The notes: generated by a model not told the origin, from the sequence alone. A stretch of DNA of 64,000 nt from Margaritifera margaritifera (GCA_029931535.1 JAQPZY010001436.1:1949001-2013000), one strand, 5' to 3'; shown: positions 11,893-23,760, numbered from the stretch's first letter. Translations and numbers: made by a program.

Positions 11893-12592
11893 GATTTTCC
11901 TGGTTTCCAAAATAGGCAGGAAGTTTAGCTTGTGATTGACCTTTCCACTTAAACATGTTTCTTCAGTAGGAACCATTCCAAATGGAGACTACTGGCTCAG
12001 TTAGGAACACCATAAGGCCCGGTGACTGGACAGTCTCCATGTCTCCATCGACTTTCAGGACGCATACCATCACATCCCAATTTGTTCTCATCACAGGAAA
12101 TACCTCTGGTTTTGCCTGGATCTGGAGGATTGCCAATTTCGAGCTCTGCCATTCAGCCTTGCCTCTGCTCTCAGAGTTCTTACCAGGGTGATGGGAGTAG
12201 TTGCTGCCCACCTGAGGGCTCTGAGGATCCCTGTCCTCCATTACTACTGGTTAATGCACAATGGTCTCAAAGAGACTCTCCTGCAAGATATGTCCTGCTG
12301 CTGGTCTACGGTGACCTGGCTAGTACTTATTTAGAACCTAGAGAAATAGGAGCTAATTCCTTCGCAGGATCTTGTTTACATGGGGATGAACTTCCTCACC
12401 AACCTTGGGCGAACCGGTGTTCCACTGCACAGGATAGACAGAATCATGAGTCTTTTGGCAGCACTCCACACCAAGATTTTGTTGTCAGCTCGGCTATACT
12501 TATCCCTTCTGGAGACCTTGAAATCTACAGCGAACCTGTTTCCCCCAGGAAGACTTTACTTTTGCCCTCTCCAAAAAATTTTGTTTTTATAA
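11893..12592 (+). pseudogene. DIRS element B reverse transcriptase, partial
   Basis: At 12050 one frame reads DFQDAYHHIPI (motif A with the catalytic Asp), then RKYLWFCLDLEDCQFRALPF and SALRVLTRVMGVVAAHLRAL. The YxDD position (near 12240) reads HYYWLM, so motif C is lost. A different frame (12380-12592) continues LTNLGRTGVPLHRIDRIMSL to FPPGRLYFCPLQ, the thumb and connection region. The order agrees with DIRS polymerases. Confidence 0.75.
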
Positions 12593-12699
12593 CATCAGTG
12601 GTCATCATTATTGGAAGCATTGGAACAAATTTCGACAGAAAGCATCCTTCTGACCTAGAATTTTTTGCCAGCTGCTGTTGCTTTTGGATATTAGGCAGA

Positions 12700-13797
12700 T
12701 GTTAGCCTGATGAGCAATCTCAGGCCCAATTGAGCCTTTTGTTATGAAAATGTACCTTAAATTCATATAAGAAAGCAGACCTGATTGGCTGAAGACATAC
12801 TGGTGCAATAGTAAACTATTATCTCATGCCTATATAAGAAAGGCATGTGAACATTTTCTTAAAGCAGTAGTTGACTAAGAAGATGTCAGTCACTGGCTAG
12901 TGCAGAATTAAATTGTGTATTTTTTGTACACACCAAGAGGGCTGATATGATGGCATGCATATTTATGAGTTCATATGATGTAAAATTAAGAAATTTAAAA
13001 AAATCTTATGTAGTATGAATCTTATTGGATTAAATTGACAGAATCTGTATCGAGGGAATTTTGGCAGTAACTTCAGTAACTAAGCATTCTGCATGTAAGA
13101 TTTGCTTCAGTCAGATATATGTTCAGTGGAGATATAATGCAGTGGGGACCTGCAATAAAACTAACCTGTCAATCCAGTATGCAAATGAGTATGAAAGATT
13201 TTCCTATGATTAATAAAATATGAAAGGTAGGTCACTTTTTCCTCCTTGATAGCAGTAGTTTTTGTAAAGCAGAATCCCACACCTGCTCAAGAATTACAAT
13301 ATTCCTGCTTCTAATAGATTACCAAAAGTTCTACTCCTGGTTCCTGCCACTTGTTTTTTTTTCTTTCTTCAAAATATTTTTTCTTTTTTTTCAAACCAAA
13401 CAATGAAATAAATATTGTATAGCTTTCAAGCCTTTTGGTAAGCTAATGCTTGTGTGTGTATATGTTAATGCTGTTGATATGCATCCCATATCACCAAACC
13501 AAATTTTGTGTACTGTGTAGAGTATTCAACATGTCAGTTTAATGCTTTATATTTGATTTATGTTGGAATTTTGCATTTGTTTGGTATTTTGCATTGATAT
13601 GGGAAGTTGTGAGAGAGACAGAGAAACCGACAGAGATAACATTGACAGAAAACTGACAGATACCATTGACAGAGAAACAGACACACTTAGAAAGATTGAC
13701 AATTAAATTCAGTTTTATTTTATTCATGTCTTGCCTTAATATATCAGATAAAACTTGCAAGTTCATTCATTATGTTTATACTGATTGTACTTTGTAG
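12700..13797. other. Unassigned GLG1 intron sequence
   Basis: AT-rich with a short simple repeat of cagaga/gacaga words at 13610-13690. No gene or transposon was recognised. The sequence leads into exon 2. Confidence 0.5.
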
Positions 13798-13902
13798 GAT
13801 AATGAACTGTTTAATGGAAAATCTGGATGACCCCAAAATCATGACAGAAGACTGTGAAGAAAAGCTTATGGAAATTCAGTATTTTGTTGTCAGAGATTTT
13901 AG
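13798..13902 (+). CDS. GLG1: GLG1 coding exon 2 of 7 in the window
   Basis: The 105-nt exon completes an Arg codon and reads IMNCLMENLDDPKIMTEDC onward to VVRDFR. The C-L-x(n)-D-C spacing is the second half of a GLG1 cysteine-rich repeat (the N-C-L and D-C-E motifs). Acceptor tttgtag at 13797 and donor AG|GTAAGT are canonical. The phase (one base in, two bases out) matches both neighbouring exons. The preceding intron is 5.15 kb and holds DIRS-like element B; the following one is 13.4 kb and holds element C. Confidence 0.9.
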
Positions 13903-14129
13903 GTAAGTGTTTCTTGTAAATTATACATTTGGTAATTTGAACATGTGCCTTTATTTTTTAACTCTAATATTTAGAACGAGAAAGCTTTTGTATTTTAATC
14001 ACTTGTGTTGGCATTAGTGTCCAATTTGGTTAAGGTTTATGGGCTGGTTGTTTTAACTTTTTTATGTATGTTTTCTTCATAGGATGTTTCTTTTTGTCTT
14101 GCCATTCACAGGGTAACACTTTTTTGGCA

Positions 14130-14930
14130 GCAATGATATCCTCATCATTGTGTTATCTGTGTTAGATTTAATATGCCCACTACATTTGTATGACGTTGTC
14201 TATCTTGCCATCCATCTGTGTCTGTTTCCAATTTCCAATAACTTGAGTTCTGCACTATCTACAATTACCAAACTTTGTAGATGGCTTGCACTTGGTGTAA
14301 GGAAGAACTATATTGATTTTGGAGTCAAAAGGTCAGAGGTCAAACTCACTGTGACTGAAAGAGGAAAAATGGTCTCCACCATCAACAGTTATCAAACTTT
14401 GTGTATAGCTTAGACTTGGATTGAAGACCTCTTTCAGTTTCAAAGTAAAAGGTGACTGAAAGAAGAAAAATGGTTTCTGCACAATAGCATTAGTTCTGTA
14501 TCACATAACTTGGACCAAACTTTGTGGATGGCTTGCACTTGAGGTAAGTAAGAAGTATATGGATTTTATGGTCAGAGCTCAAGGTCACTGTGACTGAAAG
14601 AAGAAACATGGTTTTTGCACAATAGCATTAGTTCTACCTGGGCCAAACTTTGTGGTTGGCATGCTTTTGGGGTTGCCTTGCACTGAAGATAAAAAAAAAC
14701 TTACAGATTCTATGGTCTAAAGGTAAGAGGTCATGGTCATGGCAAGTCTAATAAGAAAATGATTGTTTCTGCACGTTAAGTTTAGTTCAAGATTGAATAC
14801 CTTAAGTTTAGTTAAATATTGCATGCCTTGGCTACTGGTCAAGGTCATTGAGAGCAGTTGGTAAGTAATCTCCCATTTAACCTTACCATACTAATGTCAA
14901 CATAGAGCACTATTAAAGAGGGCAGGCATG
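14130..14930. repeat. Tandem repeat element, about 125-bp units, copy 1
   Basis: Degenerate units share 'ccaaactttgtggatggcttgcacttg...aggtcactgtgactgaaag' at about 14270, 14515 and 14645. The array begins near an aatatgccc motif (14171) and ends with an actattaaagagggcaggc tail (14910-14930). Related arrays lie at 32093-33110 and 48870-49600, and a lone tail at 62330-62400. Frames inside (for example 14150-14413) are not genes. Confidence 0.72.
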
Positions 14931-15371
14931 CATATGCTTGGATGAAATATCATCAGGCCAGATATAGGTAATGGTAACCTATATTTACAGTTTTACCCAG
15001 AAAGCATAGGCGAGTCTAATAGAAACCATCAGATGCATTGGCATAGAATAGGAAAATTCCATGCTTGTTATCAGAATTTGTGCACAGTAAGTAGGCTGCA
15101 GAGTAGATGCCCACAAATTTTATCCCAATAATGGGGTTTCAACAGTCCCACATCAGTGCATATGATGGATTATTTTTCTCTTATTTCTTAGTAGGAATTT
15201 GTTTTGGAAAAAGAAAGAATGCATATCATCAATGTGGATATAGCTTTAGAAATACAGAGGGGTTTTTTGTTGTTGTTGAAATTTCTTGTCATTAGAAAGA
15301 GCATAAAAAGTTTAGTTTATTAGAAACAATTGGCTGTTAACAAGGATTACTGTTTATGGGCCATACAAATT
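14931..15371. other. Unassigned GLG1 intron sequence
   Basis: Nothing recognised in the stretch between the tandem repeat and the left end of DIRS element C. Confidence 0.5.
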
Positions 15372-15578
15372 TGTTTCTTCTTCAAATACGTTACCCAATC
15401 GTAATACCTTAGGAGAACTACTACTACTACCTTGCAAATCCAGCCCTCCCAGGCTAAAATTTTTTAGCTAAAATCTAAAAATTATCTGCCCACCTACGTG
15501 GCAGTTAGATAGAGTGATCTCCCCTTGATACAGGGATTGGCGCCAAATCCTGTGAATACTTAAGTTACTACTTCTGCC
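15372..15578. repeat. Left inverted terminal repeat of element C
   Basis: Reverse-complementary to 22869-23062 with scattered differences. The match runs from tgtttcttc to the gtaactta/taagttac region. Confidence 0.85.
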
Positions 15579-15860
15579 CGTGTCGAGTAGCACACTCTAC
15601 AGACAGAGAGGCCTCGCAATCCACATACAAGTATTCTGGAAGTTTTCTACCGTAAAGCAAGTTGTAGGAGTGTTCTCTTCGAAGGGAAGTATACTCCATC
15701 TATAAATGTCCAACTTTTCTTTCTTTCTTCGACAACAAAGTTCTGTCTTTTTAGTATCATCACTTTGCCGTCCTCACACACTTAGGTTCCCTTGGTCTGT
15801 ACCAGCACAGGTCACTAGTGCATCCCCTAACATTGCTATAGCTGTATTTAAATATGTGCA

Positions 15861-16330
15861 GGTCTGGTGTGTGATATAGAAAACTCATATAATATTGCTG
15901 TATATTTTCCGCTACAGTCAGATACAGGTAAGTTTTCTATAGTAATCTAGTCTTAGCATCCACTTCATAGTTATATACGTGACGCTTTACTGATTTTACA
16001 TGTATAGGCCGTCATTTGACCTTTCCTACATGTCACATTGTCATACATTTGATATTATAGCATCCACTTCATAAGTATTAATAGTGACACTTCAGTGCAT
16101 TTTTATGTGCAGGTATTGTGTGTGCTGTAGAAAACTCAATTATATTGCTGTATAGTTTCCGCCGTGGTGGGATACGTACAGGTAAGTTTTCTATAAATAG
16201 TTTAGTCATAGCGTCCACCTCATAGTTACTATAAGCGAAGCTTTGGTGATTTTACCTGTATAGGCAGTCAATTGGCTTTTCCTTCAGGTAACTTTTATTA
16301 GAATTGATATTTTAGCGGCCACTTCGTAAG
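15861..16330. repeat. 251-bp direct duplication in the leader of element C
   Basis: Two blocks start at 15861 (aggtctggtgtgtg) and 16112 (aggtattgtgtgtg). Both contain 'tagaaaactca', 'ttgctgtata', a 'tacaggtaagttttctata' box and 'cacttcataag/cacctcatag'. The box resembles a splice donor after CAG. Confidence 0.7.
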
Positions 16331-16491
16331 TATTAATAGAGACAGTCCAATACTCTACCTGTATCAGCTGCCACATAAATTTTCATAGTGTCTAGCTCTG
16401 CACGTACCCTCTCTGAGTTCATAAAGCAGGAGGTGTGCCAGGCTACACTTGTATATATTGTCTGATCCATTTGTCCTATAGTTTTAAACCA

Positions 16492-18556
16492 TGGGCAAGA
16501 CCAAGTGTAAGCTTTGTTAACATTGGAACCATGGGACTGACGACCACTCTACATGTGTAGCTCTCTCAGGTTGCCAATCTACGAATACATGTCAGACTTT
16601 CACATCGTGGACCGAAAGTCAATGGGCTGTAGTACTGAGGTTACTAAAGGGGAAGGCACAGAAGCGCACCTTGAGGGATGAAGACGTCATCAGTATACAC
16701 GCTGACATACTACTGACATCACAGCAGTGAATGACTTCCTTCTCGACTGGTATCACACTCCTCACGGTTCGTCAACCTTGAAGCGATCCAAGCTATCACG
16801 GTAAGTGACAGCTCTTACTCCTCCCTCACCACTGCATCATGATAAACCTTTCTTGGTAGAACCAGTAGATCATTTACCACATGGGCTTGACACCCAATCG
16901 CCTTTATCACCTGCCATTGAGTGAGATCAAGATCAAAACAAACCACCTCAGTTACTGTCTCGCACTTCAGATGTATGACCAGCTATGTGGATCAAATATC
17001 CCATACCCCATCCCAACTTAATGAACTGACAACATCATGCCAACTACAATGGCCCTGTTCTGCCATGACTGGACTCTGACATATGGCTCTGATCACAACA
17101 GGTCACCACCACATTCGATCGTACATTGTAAGCCAAAAGAAGGAAGGCCTTTATTGACTACATTAGAGCAAGATCAACAAGCCTACTCAGATATTATCTC
17201 ACACATCACCTGTATGCACTGGTTTTGTGGATCAAATAGCCCCTAACCCGTACTAACACAAATAACAGGACAATGCCATGCAAGATAAAATGGCACTGTA
17301 CCATCACAACCGGACTCTGACATACATCTCAGATCGCAACAGGTCACCATCACAGTCGATCTTACCATTGAAGCCAAAAGACAGAAGGACTTTGTCCAGT
17401 TTGCCTACTCCACACCACAAGGCACTCTTATGGATCAGCCACAGGTCACTAAATACACCTGGTTCCCAGTTTAGTGCCCATTACACACAGGATATGGATT
17501 CACTGCGTTTTCATGACTTTGCCACTCAAAGGGAGCACTCACTTAGTGATCGTTTGGAAGTAACTGTATCCCAATCAGGACATTCTGCGAGAATGGTGGG
17601 CAGCCCCTTTAGACAATCTTCTCCAGCTTCATCTCAGATTGCACAGGAGGCATCAGCATCGTCCCGTTCACCCAGAGATGATGAAGTATGCTCACATGTT
17701 CCATCGTCTTTTCTCCTTCTCAGTCAACAGCTTGGTCCAGAGTTCCAGCATCTGTTGACATGCTAATCAACAAATACCAACCGGCATTCAACTGGTGTCA
17801 CTGTCGGGTAGAGTGGCTGACTTGGAGAGCATTACAGAGACATAGCAACCATGGGAATGGTGAAGCTCTTGTCAGTAAGCACCTCAGATGCCATCTTGCA
17901 TGGCACAAGTAGGGACTGGTTTTGTAGATTACATACCCCATAACCCACACCAGCATAAGGAATTTGACAAGGTGATGGAGGATACAATGGGCCTGTTCCA
18001 TCACTATCAGACTCTACCCTCTGAATAAGACTGCATAAGGTCAATAATGAAGCTGATCTTGACTTTTATGTTGAATTATGGGCCTACTTACATTGATCAA
18101 TATTCTGTATGCTGTCCTGACATCAGTGCACTGGCTCTCTTAAGGCTCAGTCTACCCATGACAGTGCCACAATTGATAATGTTATGAAGGATAAAATGGC
18201 CCTGTTCCTTCACGATCGGACTCAACCATCCATATCAGATCACACCAGGTCAATACCGAAGATCTTGCCTATAAGGTGGAATGATGGGCCCAACTACGCT
18301 GTTCAGTATCATATAGTGCCACAATGCACCCAGCTCGCTCCATGTACCTAGTTAATATGGGCTCTTCTCGGGTTAAACAGTCCTGCAGATCCAATACAAG
18401 TTCAAAGCCACGGTTCTCAAGAATCAATATGGATAAAAGCAAAGAAGGGGATCGTTCCATCCCAATTTCCAGAGATGCTTCCAGGGTGCGTGAGTGCGCG
18501 CAATATTTGTACGAATTTGTGCACTTGGAAAGCAGTGATGCGCGAGAACTCTGCAA
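16492..18556 (+). pseudogene. DIRS element C gag, repetitive and broken
   Basis: The ATG at 16492 starts MGKTKCKLC, hits a stop, then continues HWNHGTDDHSTCVALSGC and WTESQWAVVLRLLKG. The Cys pairs and W-x(2)-S-Q-W pattern recur in pieces E and F. Downstream, degenerate blocks with 'aaaatggc(c/a)ctgt...gactc' and 'atctcagatc(g/a)caacaggtca' recur near 17040, 17278, 17965 and 18185, so gag contains amplified units. The longest frame is 17278-17766 (162 codons). No intact gag frame is present. Confidence 0.62.
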
Positions 18557-18559
18557 ATT

Positions 18560-19860
18560 AGTTTAAAGTAGGGCATATCAAAATGTACTATGCGCAGTAT
18601 ACAATTTTTATTTAACTGTTAACTCGAAAAGTGCTTGTCACGACATAAGTCGAGCTGCCAATAGAGGTCTCTTAGTGCTTGTCTCGTCATCTGTCTTTTT
18701 TTCCGGTAGGCAATTGTTTACTCATCTGAGTACTTTGGCTTGACATAAACGGTTGTTGAACTAAATTTGATTGGCACATTGGGCCCAGGAACAAGCATTG
18801 TTGAGATTGAACCTTGCATTCATGAAGGAAGTTTTACAAATGCGTGTTCATAGTAAGGGCTTCTGGAAAATCCAAAATGGCTGACTGCCAACATGGTTCA
18901 TCTTCAGATGACGATAACGTTTGGCAAATACTGGCTGATAGCGATGATGACAAAAGTTTTTTAACAAAGTTTTGAAGTATATGAGATTATTGGAGCCCAG
19001 AAAGTGTTACTGGAAATACCAGTGAGTAATTTTGAAGCCGAAAATGATGTTAAACATGAGTCTGATGTATATATGATGGATGGACAAAAAAACAGATGGT
19101 ATTTTGAAATTAAATGTCGAAAAGGCAGAATACCAAGCCTAATTAAAATACAGGCAATTTAAAAGTAGACTGCAATTTTCATTTCGTTTCTCAAACAATT
19201 CTGCCTTGAGAGATCTTGTGCTACAAAACTATATACCACTCTAAGGGTTATGATAAATTGAATAAATAAGAATCTAAAAAGAAATTAAAAAGGACGGATA
19301 TTTATTTTGATCAGAATACCTCCGTCTGAACAAGCTGACTTTGGCATTGATGGAATTAATAAACCCTAATACAACATTGTGGAACAGATAAGAAATCTTG
19401 CATAGTAGTCAGCAAAGCACTGATTTAAAAAAGTGAAACTTTGGCAGAGCTCTTGTTAGTGAAAAAATTAAAATTATTTTGGAGCAGAGATATCCAAGAG
19501 ACAATACCTATGAGCTGTTCAAAATTGTACATAACAACCATAAAGAACAGTTTTCCAACTAGTTCAAGCTGGCTTAGCTAGCTATGCATATGTGAAAGTG
19601 GGTTCTCGGCACAGAACAATATTCATACACAGATAAGGAACAAATTAATCTCAGAAATGATCAACAGAATAATGCTTATACAAGTAGAGGAGACATCTTT
19701 TGAGGATTTTGATTTAAATAGAGCAGGAAGAAAGAAAGATACAGATATTTATGTGTTAGGTACAGTAAATATTGAACTATGGCCGTTTCCTCCTCCCCCT
19801 CATTTTTTTCTACTCCCTCCTTATTTTGGTGGCAAGGGGGGAGCTCCCCCCTTCAGATAA
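18560..19860 (+). mobile_element. hAT transposase relic inside element C
   Basis: At 19580-19740 one frame reads CICESGFSAQNNIHTQIRNK and then LISEMINRIMLIQVEETSFE, followed by DFDLNRAGR. This matches the C-terminal dimerisation end of hAT-family transposases (C-ERGFS-N-IK--LRN-L pattern, as in ZNF862-like members). An ATG near 18878 opens MADCQHGSSSDDDNVW, an acidic start of uncertain kinship. The middle is deleted and full of stops. Precise borders and target duplication were not resolved; a palindrome ggggggagctcccccc lies at its right side (19837-19852). Confidence 0.6.
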
Positions 19861-20392
19861 AATCCTGGCAGCATCTCTGAATTTCTCTCCATGCCATCAG
19901 ATATAAATTGCTCATTGTCAATACGGAACCCAATCTAGCTTTCAAATATGCCGGATGGGGACTGCTTACGATGATCTAATAGCACATATTCCGTCCCGGC
20001 ATCTGTACACAGACCCTCACTGGGAAAAGACATCCAGTTGGTGTAGACATACTGTATAGTACCACAACGGTTCCATGCCACTCAATGGCCAGTTAGTGCC
20101 TTTGTGCCCAGTTGCTGTTATGGCCCAGGGCAGCTGATAGCCAAGTTACCGGTAGGGGCTAAGAACCTGGCCCCAAAAGAAGGAAGCAATGGCTCTGTTT
20201 GATCAGTACTGAACTGTGCCATCTGATGGGGATCACGTACAGCCATCACATATTCTGAATCAGCCTTCTCTCGCACCTATGGTGACAAGGATCCAATGTC
20301 CCATATCCCTTCCTGGCACCATAACATGGGCTTCAGCATCTCAGTCATGTGGTCTCTGCCCATTACTGGACCCATATGGCCATTGTATCTAA

Positions 20393-21196
20393 GTGCTGAT
20401 CATTTCAAAGCTAGCTTCAATTCTTGCAAGAATCATATTTCAGCCTGACAATTTCTCTCTGAACAGAGTATGTTTCCTGCAGGAACATGCATTGAAATCA
20501 TTTCAACGGGGGCTTCAGTTTTTACAAATAACCATATCTCAGCTCGAGAATCCTTCGCCTACGGGGTTTACTCAATGTGACAGCGAACATCATTGTCCTA
20601 GGTCACCTATTTATGAGACCATTACAAATGATACTGTTGTCCCAATAGCAGCTGAAACTTTGCTTCCTGGAGCAAACAATGCATATGAGGTCCCATCTCA
20701 GGAAATGCGAAAACCTCACTTGGCTTACGTCGGGTGGTCCCTGGCAGGTACAACCTTAGAGTTGACGGTTTGTACAGATGCGAGCACAACAGACTGGGGT
20801 GCACATCTCCTTCCATCATTCCAGGAGGCCAGTGGACAGTGGCTCACTCAGGATCATTTTTTGTATATCAATATCCTAGATATGAAAGCCATAAGGAAAG
20901 CATTCCATTGGTGGCAGGAGAATCTACATGGAAAGGGCATTCTCATTCTGTCCTACAACTCCACTGTAGTGAATTATCTCGGAAGGCAAGTGGAAATGAA
21001 GTCCCCAGACCTTTGTGGTCATCTTTTGGAAATTTCTAAGCTGGTGTCTTCAACAACCAATCCATGGACAAGTTCGTCATATTCCAGGCCAACTATAGGT
21101 ATTAGCGGACTCACTGTCCCAGAAGAATCAACTAATACCAGCAGAATGGTCGCTTCATCCTCGGTTTTCGTACCCATATGTGCCCGCTGGGATTGA
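20393..21196 (+). pseudogene. DIRS element C RNase H, 267 codons, catalytic residues lost
   Basis: Residues 125-200 match RNase H of DIRS pol. The first catalytic Asp sits in VCTDASTTDWGAHL (D129). The Glu expected in 'N-LEMKA' is Asp in NILDMKA (residue 163), and the Asp of 'TDN-TVV' is Tyr in LSYNSTVVNYL. Two of the three acidic residues are therefore changed and the protein is unlikely to be active. The frame stops at 21196 and pol continues in an overlapping frame from 21178. Confidence 0.78.
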
Positions 21197-21519
21197 CCAC
21201 TGGTGGCTCTATTGGCGACAAGGGGAATGCAAAACTCCCAACCTTTGTGTCACCATGCCTGAATCCGAAGGCCTGGGTAATCGATGCTCTTTACATAGAT
21301 TGGAACGGCTTGGACACATATGCTCACCCTCCAACACACCTGTTTCAGAATGTGATACAGAAAGCAAGAGAACTGGAGTGTCGCCTCATCCTGATTGCTC
21401 CACTCAAGTTGGAAAAAATTGTGGATCAACGACCTCATCAATCTAGTGGTGGAAATCCCAGGAAAATAGCAACCAGCAACCACGATGGCAGGCGTTCCAT
21501 CCCAATCCAGAGTTGTTGA
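21178..21519 (+). pseudogene. DIRS element C pol segment after RNase H
   Basis: The frame reads KLPTFVSPCLNPKAWVIDAL and YAHPPTHLFQNVIQKARELE, then LILIAPL. The same block occurs in element D at 37099-37341 and in A near 5500-5720. It overlaps the preceding frame by 19 bases, consistent with a single frameshift in an originally continuous pol. Confidence 0.75.
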
Positions 21520-21699
21520 ACCTGCACATCTGTATCATATTAAACAAGCCCTCAAGAACCAACAGTTCTTTCATCAAGTGATGGAGAGAATTGCTTGAGC
21601 GAGATGGCCCTCCACTTGAAGTGTACAAGGGAAATGGAGAATTTTTGCACAAAGGTGTGCGTGCGAACACATTGTGCCGCTGAACACATAAATACCTCA

Positions 21700-22480
21700 A
21701 ATAGCTAACTTCCTACTTTGGCTCTTTGACAAGAAACAGTTAGTGCCAATCATGATAAAAGGCTACCATTTTACAAGCTCCGACATGCTGCGTTATAATG
21801 GAAGATATGATATCAAAGGTGTTGGCTTTGTGTCCAAAGTGGAATCTATCAGGGTGCTAACCTGGCTGGATAAGACACCGTTTAAACTGCTCTTGAGGGC
21901 TTCATTGGTTCACCTCTCATATAAGACCTGCTTCCTACTCGCATTAGTGATGGCAGGCAGAATCAGCGAGATAACATGCTTTATCAGTTGATCTGAACTA
22001 CTTGCAGTTCCAACAAGATAGGTCAGTATCACTCATGATGGCCCCTGCTTTCATTGCCAAGAACAGGCTCCCGTTCATGGGGAATCAGTCTTTTGTAGTG
22101 AAATCCCTGTCTACTCTGGACACTTCATCTCAAGGTCGTCTACAGGACCCAGTGCAAGCTCTGAAGTGGTACTTGAAAAGGACCGAGTCAGTGCATCGAG
22201 GGAGAGCCTGCCTCTTCTTACCCCTGAGAGAGGGAAAGGACGACATATCAGCACAGGCACTTTCGTCCTGGATAAAATGGGTTATTATCTCTGCATATCG
22301 AGAAATAACCCCAGATAAAATGAATTTGCTAAGTTAAGGCAGTCACCACAAGCATTGCATTTGAGTGAAACTGTTCCCTGACATTATCCGTGCGATGGGA
22401 TGGAGGTCAGAGTCCACTTTCTCCAGCTTTTATCTCAGAGATCTTTCATCCCAAAAGGCCCAGCTCAACCTGGTAGGATC
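21700..22480 (+). pseudogene. DIRS element C tyrosine recombinase remnant
   Basis: Pieces run in order: a core-binding part near 21743-21991 ending LALVMAGRISEI (the first catalytic Arg region), then QDPVQALKWYLKRTESVHRG and LFLPLREGKDDISAQALSSW (22142-22290). After a stop, a C-terminal part reads RAMGWRSESTFSSFYLRDLS (about 22389-22450), containing the tyrosine position. Frameshifts separate the pieces. This is the best preserved recombinase in the window. Confidence 0.8.
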
Positions 22481-22715
22481 TAGAGACGAGGCATAACAGG
22501 TTATCTTGCCAGGTTGTTTGACAGTTTCATAAGGATGCGAATTCATGGCTTGAGCTGAATTTGGTGGAGAGAAAAAATTTCCTTTTTGAAGCTGCTCCCT
22601 GACAGATGGAGTCAATTCTCCAGTCGGGTTATCAAGAAGCTGTCTCACATACCTTAGGGGACCGGAGATGGCCTCTCCGGGGTAAGGGGATGTAACTCCC
22701 TCCACCTTTTACCTA

Positions 22716-22812
22716 TTCTCCTAAGGTATTATGATCGGGTAACATATTTTAAGAAGAAATCAATTTTTTATAGTAAAATATGTTTCTTCAATAATACTTA
22801 CCGGATCATAAT
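22716..22812. repeat. Internal complementary region of element C
   Basis: The left half (ttctcctaaggtattatgat, cgggtaac) repeats the outer right end directly. The right half (tgtttcttcaataatactta, ccggatcata) is its inverse and matches the outer left end. Together they are the two element termini joined end to end, as expected for DIRS. Confidence 0.82.
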
Positions 22813-22868
22813 ACACATACACCCTCCCAGCAGTTACATTCATATAGAGAGCATGCCTTCCACTCCAG

Positions 22869-23062
22869 TAGTAACTGAAGTATTCACGGGATTTGGCGAC
22901 AATCCCTGTATCAGGGGGAGATCACTCTATCTAGCTGCCACCTAGGTGGGCAGATAACTTTTAGCTTTTTAGCTAAAACGTTTTAGCCTGGGAGGGCTAG
23001 ATTCATAAGGTAGTAGTAGTTCTCCTAAGGTATCATGATCAGGTAAGTATTATTGAAGAAAC
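22869..23062. repeat. Right inverted terminal repeat of element C
   Basis: Reverse complement of 15372-15578. Confidence 0.85.
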
Positions 23063-23229
23063 ATATTTACTAGAAAAAATTGGTATTTTCAGTACTAAAA
23101 AGTTAATGCAATTTAGAATTTTGTATCATTTTCATATAAACTCTTTAAGTAATGTGAGTACCCTGGCATATACTTCAAAAAAACAAACTGCCTTCCCTGG
23201 GTACCATGTATTGTTTGTGTAGGCATCAA

Positions 23230-23760
23230 CCATCAGTTTATGCATTTAGCTTAGTTTCTCTGATACTTGCATGTGCAATTATGAAGCTTGATAGGTGTAT
23301 TCATTGTGGAGAGTACTCCTCATCACAGGCAAAAGGAGGTCACAATGACCTGCATTGTATGCTCCAGTGACTTTCCTAGGTAAGTTCTCCCTCATTATAA
23401 TGCACCTCATTATAACCCAATTCTGGATATAACATGGTACCACTATGGACCCTATGACCAGAATCATACCATTGTATAACAAGATGGGTTGAAAGAAAAC
23501 AACATGAAGCTTAGTGTTTTATCTTTATTTCCATTTCAAAACAGTTGTTTAAAAAATGTTGCAGTTTGGTATATTACGCTATTCTGAATATATCACAAGT
23601 TGGTACATAACATGGTTCTCTCTATATGACGGTTTGGTACATAACACTGTCGGCAGTTATGGACCCCAACTACCACATTATAACATGGGTTAGCTGTATT
23701 TGGAATATGTCTTGAGAGAGAGCAGACACGACATCATTCTGAAAAATTCTTGTGCTACAT
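23230..23760. repeat. Dispersed repeat copy 1, interrupted by a MITE
   Basis: The sequence around 23230-23382 (gcttagtttctctgatactt, ggcaaaaggaggtcacaatg, ctttcctaggta) and 23697-23760 (tatttggaatatgtctt) matches 27035-27260 in the same order. The copy at 27035 lacks the insert. Confidence 0.8.
23383..23696. mobile_element. 314-bp MITE with TA target duplication
   Basis: Flanked by TA at 23381-23382 and 23697-23698. The uninterrupted relative near 27210 reads ctaggTAtttggaat, a single TA. The inner ends carry related inverted words (cattataatgcacc left; accacattataacatg right). TA duplication and size suggest a Tc1/mariner or pogo-type non-autonomous element; the superfamily is inference. 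Confidence 0.75.

Larger units (their letters stand above)
9090..12700 (+). mobile_element. DIRS-like retrotransposon B, truncated at the 3' side
   Basis: The element has a non-coding leader with two related blocks beginning gggtaagtatt (9486 and 9571) and each ending in agtacttg plus a cagtaca motif. A zinc-knuckle-like gag start, gag, and reverse transcriptase up to the post-palm region follow. RNase H, recombinase, internal complementary region and right terminal repeat are absent, so it is cut off near 12600-12700. The exact left border is not resolved. Confidence 0.65.
15372..23062 (+). mobile_element. DIRS-like retrotransposon C with terminal and internal inverted repeats
   Basis: Left and right ends form a long inverted repeat of about 200 bp (15372-15578 and 22869-23062). 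The termini are tgtttcttc...gaagaaaca, and shared inner words include cctaaggtat, gtagtagtag, tagctaaaa and gggcagata. The contents are a gag start, a repetitive gag, a hAT relic, RNase H, a tyrosine recombinase and an internal complementary region at 22716-22812. No reverse transcriptase palm is visible, so that part is deleted. The element is 7.7 kb, longer than a typical intact DIRS (about 5-6 kb), because of internal repeats and the insertion. Confidence 0.85.

Noticed and set aside
12022..12705. 227-codon open frame on the + strand
   Set aside because: It is a shadow of the element B reverse transcriptase: the DAYHHIPI frame lies in another phase over the same bases.
17798..18044. Two overlapping - strand frames
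   Set aside because: Antisense shadows of the repetitive gag region of element C.
18269..18566. Overlapping frames on both strands near 18300-18560
   Set aside because: They lie in the gag remnant of DIRS element C close to the hAT relic; no domain and no independent gene evidence.
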